Origin: Anabaena sp. UHCC 0187
Lineage (GTDB): Bacteria > Cyanobacteriota > Cyanobacteriia > Cyanobacteriales > Nostocaceae
Assembly: GCF_009712035.1 (NCBI RefSeq)
Contig: NZ_VILB01000014.1
Span: forward strand, 274,086-338,085
Length of the DNA: 64,000 bases
Reading direction: 5' to 3'
The notes below the pieces were generated by a model. That model did not search any database. It was not told where the DNA came from and saw only the letters and a program-made list of their open reading frames with translations. Below are positions 26,606 to 36,522 of the stretch, piece after piece (position 1 is the first letter of the stretch; each line of letters starts with the position of its first letter). Both the position numbers and the translations under genes were made by a program.

Positions 26606-26863
26606 CCTAGTCTAGCTATGTCCGTTGCTAGTTAGGAAAAAAGCAAGAGAGCGTAATTACAAATTATACTGGTGTAAGCTTTACTTTCAAGAAACAGGGG
26701 TGTAGGGAAGAAAAAATTGTTTCTTTCATTCATAGCAGCTAGTAACATCATCTGTATGCTTGCTTCTAACTAGCAACTTGAGTAATCTAGACATAACTGT
26801 ACAATGGAACTAGCTTAAAAGTGTAGTAGCTTAATTTTTCTCCCACTCTACACCCTATTTAAT

Positions 26864-29800
26864 ATGTCTTATACTTTTTTGACAGAAGAAAATCTTCTAA
26901 CACAAGTTATTATCAACAATCCCCTCATTGTGTCCCCTGAGCAATTGGTAACTGAAGTTTTGGCACTCATGAGTACATTACAAGCCAACTGCTCTTTAGA
27001 GGATAACGTTAATAGCAATTTTTCATTGCTGTCCACAAAAAATTATATTAGTTGTGCATTAGTCGTTAAAGACAATATACTTATAGGAATTTTCACGCAA
27101 AGAGATATAATTCGTATCAGTGCGGCAAGGTTTTCACTGGTGGGTATAACCATTGCAGAAGTTATGGTGAGTCCAGTAATCACCATGCGTAAGTCTGAAT
27201 TTACTGATATCTTTGCAGCCTTAAACTTCCTCAATCAACACAAAACCCGTCATTTACCCCTACTGAATGACAATGGAGAGGTTGTAGGATTAATTACCCA
27301 TGATAGATTGCGGCAACTGCTGCGTCCAGAGGATTTACTGCGCTTACGTCTGATTTCAGAAGTCATGACGAGGAATGTAATTCATGTACCATCTACTACT
27401 AACCTGTTAACAGTTATTGAACTGATGCTAAGACATAAAATTAGTAGTGTGGTGATTACTAAACAACAGGAAAGTGCGGAAGCAAAGAGAGCATTAATTC
27501 CTTTAGGCATTATTACAGAAAGAGATGTGGTGCAGTTTCAAACCTTAAAACTGGATTTTGCTAAAGTCCAGGTAGAAACGGTGATGAGTACACCAGTATT
27601 TTCTTTATCTATTCAAGATTCGCTTTTTTCTGTAAACTTATTGATGCAGAAACGAAAAATTAGCCATATTGTTATTACTAATGAGCGAGGAGAATTAGCA
27701 GGAATTGTAACTAATAGTAATATGTTACAAATTCTTAATCCCATAGAAATTTACAAATTGGTAACCACTCTAAAAAGAAAAAATGACCGACTAGAAGCAG
27801 AAAAATTAGAGTTAGCTAAAAACCGTAATATTGAATTAGAAGAACAAGTTCAGAAACGTACCCAAGAATTATATAATCAAACCCAACAGGAACTATTTTT
27901 AGCAGATATATCTGCCCGGATTTGTGGTTCCCTAAATATTCAAGAAATTCTCAATGTATCTGTAACCGAAGTCCGGCGGTTACTAAAATGTGATCGGGTT
28001 ATAGTTTATAAATTTCTCCCCAATCATCTCAGCACAATCGTTTCTCAATCAGTGACTTCAGAGAAAAAAATATCTCTTGATGATCCAATCGAAGATCCCT
28101 ATTTTTATCGTGAACTCGTTTCAGTTTATCCCCCAGGTAAGTGTATTGCTATTTCTAATATTCATGAATTTAACTATCCAGAAGATTATTTACAACTTTT
28201 AGATAAGTATGAAGTCAAATCAAAATTGATCATACCAATTATTGTAGAACATCAATTCTGGGGATTGTTAATTGGGCATCAATGTGATAACTATCGTCAA
28301 TGGGAACAATTTAATTTAGAAACAATGGAGCGATTAGCGGTACAATTAGCGATCGCTATTCAACAAGCTAATGCCTACGAATTATCTCAAATTCAGCTAG
28401 AAGAACGCCGCAAAGCTGAAATTGCTTTACAAGAAAATGAAGAATTATTCCGTAATACCTTTGAACAAGCTGCTGTAGGCATGATTCATATAAGTTTAGA
28501 TAGACAATTTTTACGAGTTAATCAATGCTTCTGTGATATCGTTGGTTATTCAATGTCAGAACTTCTGGCTCTCTCTGTTCCAGAAATTACCCATCAAGAA
28601 GATAGAATGATTGCTTGGGATCTGCGGGAAAAATTATTTACAGGTGAGATCGAAAATTTCGTTAGGGAAAAACGCTACATTCGCAAAGATGGTTTAATTG
28701 TATGGGCAAATGTGACTGTTAGTCTCCTAAGAAGTGCTACTGGAGAACCAAAATACTTCATTACCATTGTTGAAGATATCACTGCCCGCAAAGCTGCCCA
28801 AGCATCCTTAAAATTACTCAATCAAGAATTAGAAAAGAGAGTTGAGGAACGAACGCTAGATTTGCAACAAAGCGAAAAGCGATTTCGCACCTTGTTTACA
28901 GTAGCCCCCGATTATATTTATGTCCTCAATCTTCAAGGGATTATTCAACAAATAAATCGCACAGTAATTAATAAATCTGGCTACACAGAAGCGGAATTAG
29001 TCGGTAAACCTTTGAGAGATTTTTTATCGCTTACTTCCCAAAAACTGTGTCAGTTAAACTATTCTACTGTTTTACAGCAGGGTAGTGATGATCAAGAAGT
29101 TGAATTTTACTGGAAAAATGGTGAACTACGAATTATGGATAGTTCTGCCACTATAATTTATAACGAAGAAAATCAGCCAGACTACATTCTGATTTTACAG
29201 AAAGATATTACCGAACGTAAAAATATAGAAAATGACCTCCAGCAACGTAACGAAGAATTAGCTATTGCTAACACCAATCTACAACGTGTTACTAAACTCA
29301 AAGATCAATTTCTCGCCAACATGAGTCATGAACTACGTACCCCTCTCAATGCCATTTTGGGTATGTCTGAAGCATTACAGGATCATACCTTTGGCGAAAT
29401 TAATCCTCAACAAAGACAATCATTACAAACCATTGAACGCAGTGGTAAACACTTACTAGATTTAATTAATGATATCCTCGAACTCTCGAAAATTGAGGCA
29501 GGTAAACTAGAATTACACCTTAGTTCTGTTTCCGTTATTGATATTTGCAGATATAGCTTGACATTTATTAGTCAACAAGCACTTAAAAAAAATCTGCACA
29601 TAGATATGAATATTGCTGAAGGAATTAGGGAAATAATTGTTGACGAAAGATATATGCGTCAGGTTTTAATTAACCTATTGAGTAATGCAGTTAAATTTAC
29701 TCCTGATCATGGCAATATTCAATTAGATGTTACAGTAGAACCAATTGATTTAGAAAATAATTCTGTTTCCCCAACCCATATCCTATTTTCAGTCATTGAT

Positions 29801-30865
29801 ACAGGCATTGGCATTGCTCCAGAAAACATCAATAAACTTTTTCAATCCTTTGTACAAATAGATAATAGCTTCAGTCGTCAGTATGCAGGTACAGGTTTGG
29901 GTTTAGCCTTAGTACATAAGATTGTTGAATTACATGGTGGTACTGTTTCTGTGAAAAGCAAACTTGGTGAAGGCAGTTGCTTTACTATTAAGCTATTTTA
30001 TCAGACTGATTTACCACAAGATTTAACTAACACCCCAACTCCTACTTTCACGCACTTATTACCCAGCCAAAATTCCCAAGTATTATTAATTCAAGACTCC
30101 TATACTACCAATAAACAATTGACTCGCTACTTCAAAAAAATGGGCATAAGATTTGCCATTTATAGCCAGGGAGAAGGGGCTGTCACAGAAGTCAAACATA
30201 TCCGTCCATCTTTAATTATTCTCAATAGTCATCTTCCTGATATTTCCGCTTGGGAAGTTCTCCAAGCACTCAAAGCTGATCTACAAACTTGCTTAATTCC
30301 TGTTGTGATGATAGGAAAAGAAAATGAGCGATTACAGGCTATGTCCTTGGGTGCAGAAGAATCTTTATGCAAGCCAATTAATTATGATAAATTTAGCAAG
30401 ATACTCAAACAATTGTTTTCATCTATTCCATCTCCACCGATAAACCCAGTGGTAGAAGATCCACAACCCAAGAAAATTAGCACATCTTCATCTGTTGTTA
30501 ATCCTCTCATTCTTTTAGTAGAAGATAATGAAGCTAATATTAGTACCGTATCAGATTATCTGATCAGTCGAGGATATCAAATTGTCGTAGCTAGAAATGG
30601 TACGGAAGGCATTAATCTGGCTAAAACTCACAAACCCCAATTGATTCTTATGGATATTCAAATGCCAGGAATGGATGGACTAGAAGCAACGCGTCATATT
30701 CGTGCTGATGAATCTTTAACTAATACTCCTATCTTTGCCCTTACAGCCTTGACTATGCCTGGGGATCAAGAAAAATGTCTAGAAGCAGGAATTAATGAAT
30801 ATATATCAAAACCTCTGCGACTTAAACATTTAGTTGATACAATCCAACAATATTTGGTTAGATAG
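26864..30865 (+). CDS. Hybrid sensor histidine kinase (4 CBS, GAF, 2 PAS, HisKA, HATPase, 2 REC)
   Basis: A soluble multi-sensor kinase of 1333 aa. Two CBS pairs (about 12-295; VSPEQLVTEVLALM, MTRNVIHVPSTTNLLTV, VMSTPVFSLSIQDSL) could sense adenylates. A phytochrome-type GAF (about 345-505; LLKCDRVIVYKFLPN) lacks an obvious bilin Cys. Two PAS domains follow (about 520-645 and 675-790). HisKA has the H-box NMSHELRTPLNAILG and HATPase has VIDTGIGIAPENI and GTGLGLALV. The first receiver (about 1065-1180) has Asn where the phosphoacceptor Asp belongs (LIILNSHLPD). The second (about 1205-1325) is intact (LILMDIQMPGMDG). A REC-histidine kinase follows 15 bases downstream, so the two probably act in one pathway. 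Confidence 0.93.
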   Translation: MSYTFLTEENLLTQVIINNPLIVSPEQLVTEVLALMSTLQANCSLEDNVNSNFSLLSTKNYISCALVVKDNILIGIFTQRDIIRISAARFSLVGITIAEVMVSPVITMRKSEFTDIFAALNFLNQHKTRHLPLLNDNGEVVGLITHDRLRQLLRPEDLLRLRLISEVMTRNVIHVPSTTNLLTVIELMLRHKISSVVITKQQESAEAKRALIPLGIITERDVVQFQTLKLDFAKVQVETVMSTPVFSLSIQDSLFSVNLLMQKRKISHIVITNERGELAGIVTNSNMLQILNPIEIYKLVTTLKRKNDRLEAEKLELAKNRNIELEEQVQKRTQELYNQTQQELFLADISARICGSLNIQEILNVSVTEVRRLLKCDRVIVYKFLPNHLSTIVSQSVTSEKKISLDDPIEDPYFYRELVSVYPPGKCIAISNIHEFNYPEDYLQLLDKYEVKSKLIIPIIVEHQFWGLLIGHQCDNYRQWEQFNLETMERLAVQLAIAIQQANAYELSQIQLEERRKAEIALQENEELFRNTFEQAAVGMIHISLDRQFLRVNQCFCDIVGYSMSELLALSVPEITHQEDRMIAWDLREKLFTGEIENFVREKRYIRKDGLIVWANVTVSLLRSATGEPKYFITIVEDITARKAAQASLKLLNQELEKRVEERTLDLQQSEKRFRTLFTVAPDYIYVLNLQGIIQQINRTVINKSGYTEAELVGKPLRDFLSLTSQKLCQLNYSTVLQQGSDDQEVEFYWKNGELRIMDSSATIIYNEENQPDYILILQKDITERKNIENDLQQRNEELAIANTNLQRVTKLKDQFLANMSHELRTPLNAILGMSEALQDHTFGEINPQQRQSLQTIERSGKHLLDLINDILELSKIEAGKLELHLSSVSVIDICRYSLTFISQQALKKNLHIDMNIAEGIREIIVDERYMRQVLINLLSNAVKFTPDHGNIQLDVTVEPIDLENNSVSPTHILFSVIDTGIGIAPENINKLFQSFVQIDNSFSRQYAGTGLGLALVHKIVELHGGTVSVKSKLGEGSCFTIKLFYQTDLPQDLTNTPTPTFTHLLPSQNSQVLLIQDSYTTNKQLTRYFKKMGIRFAIYSQGEGAVTEVKHIRPSLIILNSHLPDISAWEVLQALKADLQTCLIPVVMIGKENERLQAMSLGAEESLCKPINYDKFSKILKQLFSSIPSPPINPVVEDPQPKKISTSSSVVNPLILLVEDNEANISTVSDYLISRGYQIVVARNGTEGINLAKTHKPQLILMDIQMPGMDGLEATRHIRADESLTNTPIFALTALTMPGDQEKCLEAGINEYISKPLRLKHLVDTIQQYLVR

Positions 30866-30879
30866 GATGTGAGAATTTT

Positions 30880-31965
30880 ATGAAGAAATTAAACTCAGTG
30901 TTAGTAGTAGATGACGAACCAGACAATTTTGATGTAATCGAAGCTTTACTAATCAATGAAAAATATGAACTTAACTATGCTTCTAATGGCTCAAAAGCCC
31001 TAGAGCGTATGAACATGATTCAGCCAGATTTGATTTTGTTAGATGTAATGATGCCAGAATTAAATGGGATTGAGGTTTGTCAAATAATTAAAGCTAATCT
31101 CAAATGGCAGCATATTCCTATTATTATGGTGACAGCCCTAAATTCTAAAGAAGATTTGGCAATGTGTCTAGCAGCAGGCGCTGATGATTTTGTCAGTAAA
31201 CCAGTCAATAAAACTGAATTGCAAGCGAGAATTCGCTCAATGCTGCGATTAAAACAACAGTATGATGCCCTGGAAGAACTGACAAAATTGCGGGAAGATA
31301 TGGTTAATATGATTGTCCATGACTTGCGTAATCCCTTAGCCAATATCTTGCTCTGTGCAGAAATTCTTCAGCTACCAAATATACCACACACAGCGTACCA
31401 GCCCAAACTTGAACAAATTGTTTTCGGTGTCCAACAATTGCAATCCATGATTGATACTTTGCTCTGGACAGCTAAACTGGAATCTGGACAGATGACACTA
31501 AATCGGCAAGACGTTGATTTATATTATGTGTGTATTTCAGTATTAAAAGATTTCCAACTCCTCACAACTCAAAAAAACATCCAACTCATTGGAGATTTAC
31601 CTGAACCAGGTCATTTTGTCAGCTTGGATATAGCTGTATTTAGGAGAGTTCTCGATAATCTGATCTCCAATGCTCTCAAATTCTCACCGAATAATAGTCA
31701 GGTGATGCTGCGAGTATATTATCCCACTTCTGCACAGGTGGTAATTCAGGTAAGTGATGCAGGAATAGGAGTGCCGGAACAATTAAAACAAACTATTTTT
31801 GATAAGTATGCCGTCGGCAATCCAGTTCAAGGAGTTTCCCAAACAGGTTTAGGCCTGGCATTTTGTAAAATGGTGATTGATGCTCATGGTGGCACAATTT
31901 TTATAGAAGATAATCAGCCTACAGGTAGTATATTTACTATTAATATGCAAACAAGTACAAATTAA
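30880..31965 (+). CDS. Response regulator-histidine kinase hybrid (REC-HisKA-HATPase)
   Basis: N-terminal receiver (1-120) with LVVDDEPDN, LILLDVMMPELNG (phosphoacceptor Asp) and the Lys in DDFVSKPVNK. A HisKA domain follows with H-box VHDLRNPLANILL, then HATPase_c (LDNLISNALKFSPN, VSDAGIGVPEQL, QTGLGLAFC). No sensor or membrane segment is present: it takes its input from a phosphorylated Asp and passes the signal on, like other relay kinases. It starts 15 bases after the giant hybrid kinase, with AGGATGTGAG near the ATG, so they form an operon. No DNA-binding output is present in either. Confidence 0.92.
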   Translation: MKKLNSVLVVDDEPDNFDVIEALLINEKYELNYASNGSKALERMNMIQPDLILLDVMMPELNGIEVCQIIKANLKWQHIPIIMVTALNSKEDLAMCLAAGADDFVSKPVNKTELQARIRSMLRLKQQYDALEELTKLREDMVNMIVHDLRNPLANILLCAEILQLPNIPHTAYQPKLEQIVFGVQQLQSMIDTLLWTAKLESGQMTLNRQDVDLYYVCISVLKDFQLLTTQKNIQLIGDLPEPGHFVSLDIAVFRRVLDNLISNALKFSPNNSQVMLRVYYPTSAQVVIQVSDAGIGVPEQLKQTIFDKYAVGNPVQGVSQTGLGLAFCKMVIDAHGGTIFIEDNQPTGSIFTINMQTSTN

Positions 31966-32070
31966 TATGACTATAATTGTGCAAATGATATTGGCAATTA
32001 AATCATCAAATTTAGGCTGAAATCCCTAACTACAAATTAGATTTTGATTGGACATTTACAAAAATCACAA

Positions 32071-33252
32071 ATGCTATACAAACGCTTTGGCAGAACAGAA
32101 TTACAAATGCCCGTTTTCTCTTGCGGGGGAATGCGATATCAATATAAATGGCAGGATGTTACACCGGCAGAAATTCCCACAGATAATCAAGAAAACTTAG
32201 AAGCAACTATTCGTCGGGCTGTAGAATTGGGAATTAATCACATTGAAACTGCGCGGTTTTATGGAACATCGGAAATGCAGTTGGGCAAAATCCTGCCTCA
32301 GTTTCCCCGTGAAAAGTTAATAATACAAACTAAAGTTCCTCCGGTTGCAGATCCTCAAGAATTTCGCAATAAGTTTGAAAAATCTTTGGCTTATCTTCAG
32401 TTAGATTATGTTGATTTGCTGGGTTTACATGGCATTAATGATGCAGAAAGTTTGGAATATAGTATTACTAATGGCGGTTGTTTAGAAGTAGCCAAACAGT
32501 TACAGTCCGAAGGTAAAGTGAGATTCATTGGCTTTTCTACCCATGGATCCACAGATATAATTTTGCAAACAATTAATACTAATCAATTTGATTATGTTAA
32601 TTTGCATTGGTACTATATTAATCAAATAAATTGGTCAGCAATTGAAGCTGCAACCAAATTAGATATGGGTGTGTTTATTATTAGCCCATCTAATAAAGGT
32701 GGATTATTATATGAACCCCCAGCAAAGTTAGTTGATTTGTGTGCGCCTTTGAGTCCCATGGTGTTTAATAATTTATTTTGTCTGAGTCATCCCCAGGTGC
32801 ATACTTTGAGTATAGGGGCAGCAAAACCAAGTGATTTTGATGAACACTTAAAAACTTTAGAACTGTTAGATCATGCGGCAGAAATTTTACCACCAATTAT
32901 TTCTAGATTAGAGTCAGAAGCTATCAATGTTTTAGGAGAAGATTGGGTAAAAACCTGGGAAACGAATTTACCAAGTTGGCAAGAAACACCAGGACAAATA
33001 AATATTCGGATGATTTTGTGGTTGTTAAATTTAGCCTTAGCTTATGACATGATTGAGTATGGCAAAATGCGCTATAATCTCTTAGTTAATGGTGGTTCTT
33101 GGTTTCCTGGTAATCGGGCTGATAATTTAGATGAATTAGATTTACGAGAATGTCTTGTTAATAGTCCCCACGCTGATAAAATCCCGCAGATGTTAGCTAA
33201 AGCTCAAGAGATATTAGGGGGTGCAGAGGTGAAGCGGTTATCTCAGAGTTAA
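32071..33252 (+). CDS. Aldo/keto reductase
   Basis: NADPH-dependent oxidoreductase of the AKR fold. The N-terminus YKRFGRTELQMPVFSCGGM is typical. The catalytic Asp/Tyr/Lys region reads GINHIETARFYGTSE, with Glu in the usual Asp place and Tyr present; IIQTKV provides the Lys. LDYVDLLGLHG and KVRFIGFSTHG complete the barrel. The C-terminal 120 residues extend past the barrel, as in the ferredoxin-like or MocA-linked AKR subgroup, but no 4Fe-4S Cys motif is seen. I chose the ATG at 32071; an upstream TTG at 32044 is possible. Substrate unknown. Confidence 0.88.
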   Translation: MLYKRFGRTELQMPVFSCGGMRYQYKWQDVTPAEIPTDNQENLEATIRRAVELGINHIETARFYGTSEMQLGKILPQFPREKLIIQTKVPPVADPQEFRNKFEKSLAYLQLDYVDLLGLHGINDAESLEYSITNGGCLEVAKQLQSEGKVRFIGFSTHGSTDIILQTINTNQFDYVNLHWYYINQINWSAIEAATKLDMGVFIISPSNKGGLLYEPPAKLVDLCAPLSPMVFNNLFCLSHPQVHTLSIGAAKPSDFDEHLKTLELLDHAAEILPPIISRLESEAINVLGEDWVKTWETNLPSWQETPGQINIRMILWLLNLALAYDMIEYGKMRYNLLVNGGSWFPGNRADNLDELDLRECLVNSPHADKIPQMLAKAQEILGGAEVKRLSQS

Positions 33253-33308
33253 ATTCCCTTGTGCTAATTTACAAAATCCCTGTTGAGAAATCCGGGTTAT
33301 ACTTGAAT

Positions 33309-33323
33309 CATGATCAGATCATG
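33309..33323. promoter_or_regulatory. Palindrome CATGATC-A-GATCATG
   Basis: A perfect seven-pair palindrome ending 14 bases before the ATG at 33338. It could be an operator or leader hairpin for the coiled-coil gene, but nothing identifies a regulator. Confidence 0.35.
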
Positions 33324-33337
33324 GAGTTCATCAAGTA

Positions 33338-33871
33338 ATGCCTAAAAAAAATCTCTCTAACTTAATACAAGAAGAAAACACGAAATTTACACCCCTGCAA
33401 GGTGAACCTGTCATTGAAATTACGGCTGAACAAGTATTAGAAACACAAATACAACCCGCTGATACTTCCATTCTCCCAATTAACAATCAGTTAAAACTAG
33501 AAGCTAGTATTCAAAAATTGCAACGAACAGTTGATAAATTGACAGAGAAAAAATCTATTCTTGAAAAACAAATTAGTGATTTGCAAATAGCTGTTTCTGA
33601 CAAGGAAGCATTAGCAGAACGCTTAACTAAAGAACTTTATGAAACTAAACAAACAGCATTGCAACTAGCAGATTCTAACTCTCAGTTGTTAGAAGAAATC
33701 AAAGTTTTTAAACAACCTAGCCAAACAACTCATCCACAACCTAGTTCACAAGCTAGTCAAATTGCCAAATCCATTCAATACAAAAAATCCCATAGATCAA
33801 TAGAACGACTTCAAGAAAAGCCCAATCAAGACAGTGAGGATTTTTCCAAAAATACTTGGTTATATGATTGA
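33338..33871 (+). CDS. Uncharacterised coiled-coil protein (177 aa)
   Basis: No family recognised. Residues about 50-120 have heptad spacing of Leu/Ile (LEASIQKLQRTVDKLTEKKS; LEKQISDLQIAVSDKEALAE) and should form a coiled coil. The remainder is Gln/Ser/Pro-rich and probably disordered (QPSQTTHPQPSSQASQ). No signal peptide or membrane helix is seen. It follows the aldo/keto reductase by 85 bases in the same direction. Confidence 0.7.
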   Translation: MPKKNLSNLIQEENTKFTPLQGEPVIEITAEQVLETQIQPADTSILPINNQLKLEASIQKLQRTVDKLTEKKSILEKQISDLQIAVSDKEALAERLTKELYETKQTALQLADSNSQLLEEIKVFKQPSQTTHPQPSSQASQIAKSIQYKKSHRSIERLQEKPNQDSEDFSKNTWLYD

Positions 33872-33904
33872 ATTTAAAAAGCAGGTGACTGACGATAGAA
33901 TTTA

Positions 33905-33970
33905 AAGTCTTTTGCTGTATGGTTTTTCCGTAAACTTTGTATCTCATTCAATTCCATACAGCTATATCAT
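33905..33970. repeat. Dispersed repeat, copy A
   Basis: TTTGCTGTATGGTTTTTCCG, then TAAACTTTGTATCTCATTCA, then TTCCATACAGCTATATCATC. A similar segment occurs at 44909-44970 with matching order of words (TGTATGG-TTTT, GTAAA-TTTG-ATCTCAT, CATAC-GCTATAT). It is too diverged for exact boundaries. It lies between convergent genes here. Confidence 0.5.
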
Positions 33971-33972
33971 CT

Positions 33973-35409
33973 TTAATCGCTATAAATACAGATACAATTA
34001 CGACCCTTAGTTTTAGCTTGGTATAAAGCTTGGTCTGCTTGTTGATAAATTATTTCTTGATTTTCATGAAAATTAAAACTAATTATTTTTAAACCAATAG
34101 AAACAGTTACTAAATTAAAGGGGGGATTGTTTTTGTGTTCAATTTTTAAATTTTCAATATTTTCTTTGAGATTTTCCGCTAGAAATAATGCTTCTTGAGT
34201 TGAGTCAACTAATATAAATGCAGCAAATTCTTCTCCACCTAGTCTAAAACTAAAATCTCCTAACTTCTGAAAATATTGTTTTAAGAGTTGACCAAGTTTA
34301 ATTAATACTCGATCCCCTTCTTGATGTCCGTAAGTATCATTATATTTTTTAAAGTTATCAATATCAATAAGTAAAAAAGCAAATAGTTTTCCCTGAGATT
34401 TATCATAAACTTGATGAAAAATATTATTAAAATGACGGCGGTTATATAGTTGAGTTAATTCATCAACAATAGCCATTTTTTTGGCTTTATTTTCGGATTC
34501 AGTTAGTTCAAATATTACTACTGTAATCACAAAACCAACGAGGGAAATAGTTACAATAAAAAACCATAAATTAAACATCATTATGGTAAGACTCTTCTGT
34601 GTCAGTGGTCCTAATTGATGAGCAGTTCCCCATAAAGCAAATAAAGAAACAATTAAAATAGCAATTGATGTACCTACGTGACCAAACCGTAATGATAACC
34701 ACACGATCAATATAAGAATTACAAAAATTGGTATATTAGGCACATATTTTAAAGATGGATCATTAAACAAAAATATCTTTAAACATAATAATGATAATAG
34801 GATTAAAACACTAATATATTCAATTATTTGCTTCAGGGTATAATTAAAATTATGAATTTTAGGATATTGTGACAAAATTAATAAGCTAGGGGTCATTAAT
34901 AAAACTCCTAGAGCATCACCTAAAATAAATTGTAACCAAAAATCTCGTAATTTATTAGGTGCGATAATTCCACCATAAAAAAGCGCAGGAATATCAATTA
35001 AAGAGCTAACAATTGGGTTAATTATTCCCCCGCAAATAATCAGAAAAAAGATATCATAAGTTCTAGTTAAAGTAATTTGAAAGCCAATTTTTTCTAAACA
35101 TAAACTTCCTACTATTGCTCCTAAAGAAGAACCAATTCCCATGACAAAAATTGTTAAAAAAGGTAAGTTATTGCTAATATTAGCGAAGAAAACGCCTAAA
35201 AAAATACCAGCCCATAACTTCCTACCAAAAATCAGCATTGCGCTTAAAGCAATCCCTGATGGTAGCCAAATTAAAGATACAGTTCCACCCAATAAAGAAA
35301 ATACTTGTCCGGCTTTTCCTGCGAATACATATAGCAATGTTAGCGACAAAATTTTAATTAATAAATCAATATTAAAAATTGAATTTAAGTTTAAGTTTAA
35401 TTTTTGCAT
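33973..35409 (-). CDS. MASE1-type membrane sensor diguanylate cyclase (GGDEF)
   Basis: Predicted to make cyclic di-GMP. The N-terminal 300 residues hold about eight membrane helices with the MASE1 pattern (FSLLGGTVSLIWLPSGIALSAM). The GGDEF domain (about 315-475) starts DELTQLYNRRHFNNIF, has the active-site loop GGEEF and ends QADQALYQAKTKGRN. The inhibitory I-site should be RxxD five residues ahead of the loop; here it reads KLGD, so product feedback is probably absent. No EAL domain is present. It converges on the coiled-coil gene. Confidence 0.92.
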   Translation of the reverse strand: MQKLNLNLNSIFNIDLLIKILSLTLLYVFAGKAGQVFSLLGGTVSLIWLPSGIALSAMLIFGRKLWAGIFLGVFFANISNNLPFLTIFVMGIGSSLGAIVGSLCLEKIGFQITLTRTYDIFFLIICGGIINPIVSSLIDIPALFYGGIIAPNKLRDFWLQFILGDALGVLLMTPSLLILSQYPKIHNFNYTLKQIIEYISVLILLSLLCLKIFLFNDPSLKYVPNIPIFVILILIVWLSLRFGHVGTSIAILIVSLFALWGTAHQLGPLTQKSLTIMMFNLWFFIVTISLVGFVITVVIFELTESENKAKKMAIVDELTQLYNRRHFNNIFHQVYDKSQGKLFAFLLIDIDNFKKYNDTYGHQEGDRVLIKLGQLLKQYFQKLGDFSFRLGGEEFAAFILVDSTQEALFLAENLKENIENLKIEHKNNPPFNLVTVSIGLKIISFNFHENQEIIYQQADQALYQAKTKGRNCICIYSD

Positions 35410-35491
35410 TGACTATCATTAAAAATTGGTTGTTGTTCTATAAACATAAATTCATTTTAGTTTTCCTGATAAATTATTTAATCAAATCAGA

Positions 35492-36379
35492 TTAATTCCG
35501 AAAGTCTAATATATGTTCGGCGACAATTTGTGGTTGTTCTAAGTGGGGAATATGACCACAATCTTTAATCCAAATTAGCTTACTTTGGGGAATACCTTTA
35601 GCAAACTTCGCAGCGTCCCCAGTTCCCAAAATTTTATCACTATCACCCCACAAAATCAAAGTTGGTTGCTGAATTTGGGCAAGTTGCGGCAATTTAAAAG
35701 CACCATAACCGCCACTTTTAGTAAAGGCAATTAAGGCTTGAGTCCAATTAGGCATTTCTAGGTGTAACCCTCCGCAGCATAAAGCATCCTCAGAAATTAG
35801 ATTGGGGTTTTTATATGCGGTTCTACAAATGCTCTTACGCACTTTGGGATTTCGCAAAAATTCCGTCGCCCAATAATCCAAAGGCGGAAATATATACTTA
35901 CTTAATGGGGAATTACCTTTTAACCCCGCACTATCCATTAATACCAGTTGTTTTACCGCTGCTGGATAGGTGAGGGTAAAATCTATAGCCGCAGCCCCAC
36001 CCATGGACGCACCCACCAAAATCACAGGTTGGTTAATTAGGGTTTGCCAAAAAGAGTAGAGATGGGTTTTAATAGCGATCGCACTATAAGCAATTTCCGG
36101 TAATCTATCTGTAAAACCAAATCCCAGTAAATCTACTGCCCAAACTTCATTTTTTTCGGCAAGTAAAGGCAAAAGTCGCCGATATTCTAGTACCGAACTA
36201 TCAAAACCGTGAATCAATAGAATAGGTGTACCACCCTGACCTTGTTGGACGTAAGTGGTATTAATGGGTTCATTAGCTAGGAGAGTGCTAATCGCCTGAC
36301 TTTGGATATTTTGAGCCAAAGCGATAGATGCTGGTTCTGTTAATTGCCCAACTGCGGCAGGAAGAAAATTTGGAAACAT
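35492..36379 (-). CDS. Alpha/beta hydrolase
   Basis: A serine hydrolase of the alpha/beta fold. The oxyanion region LLIHGFDSSVLEYRR, the nucleophile elbow GASMGG, an acid in LWGDSDKIL and the histidine in CGHIPHLEQP make a complete triad. The cap region is about 80 residues. No signal peptide is evident, though the first 20 residues are fairly hydrophobic. Esterase, haloperoxidase-like and C-C hydrolase subfamilies all remain possible. It lies between the GGDEF gene on the same strand and the divergent ccmK operon. Confidence 0.88.
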   Translation of the reverse strand: MFPNFLPAAVGQLTEPASIALAQNIQSQAISTLLANEPINTTYVQQGQGGTPILLIHGFDSSVLEYRRLLPLLAEKNEVWAVDLLGFGFTDRLPEIAYSAIAIKTHLYSFWQTLINQPVILVGASMGGAAAIDFTLTYPAAVKQLVLMDSAGLKGNSPLSKYIFPPLDYWATEFLRNPKVRKSICRTAYKNPNLISEDALCCGGLHLEMPNWTQALIAFTKSGGYGAFKLPQLAQIQQPTLILWGDSDKILGTGDAAKFAKGIPQSKLIWIKDCGHIPHLEQPQIVAEHILDFRN

Positions 36380-36522
36380 AGCTCTCAGTTTACATCACAG
36401 CGCAACATCTCCAGTCATAGACAATGACCAAACTAGAAAAGAAAATTTCCGCAAAAATTAAAATAGGTACACAATCCCCGTAAAATAAGAATCACTTATC
36501 CCTAACGTAGGAGATTCAAGCC

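Noticed and set aside
26864-30865. Phytochrome photoreceptor
   Set aside because: The GAF domain is of the phytochrome-related type, but I see no bilin-binding Cys motif, and no PHY domain follows.
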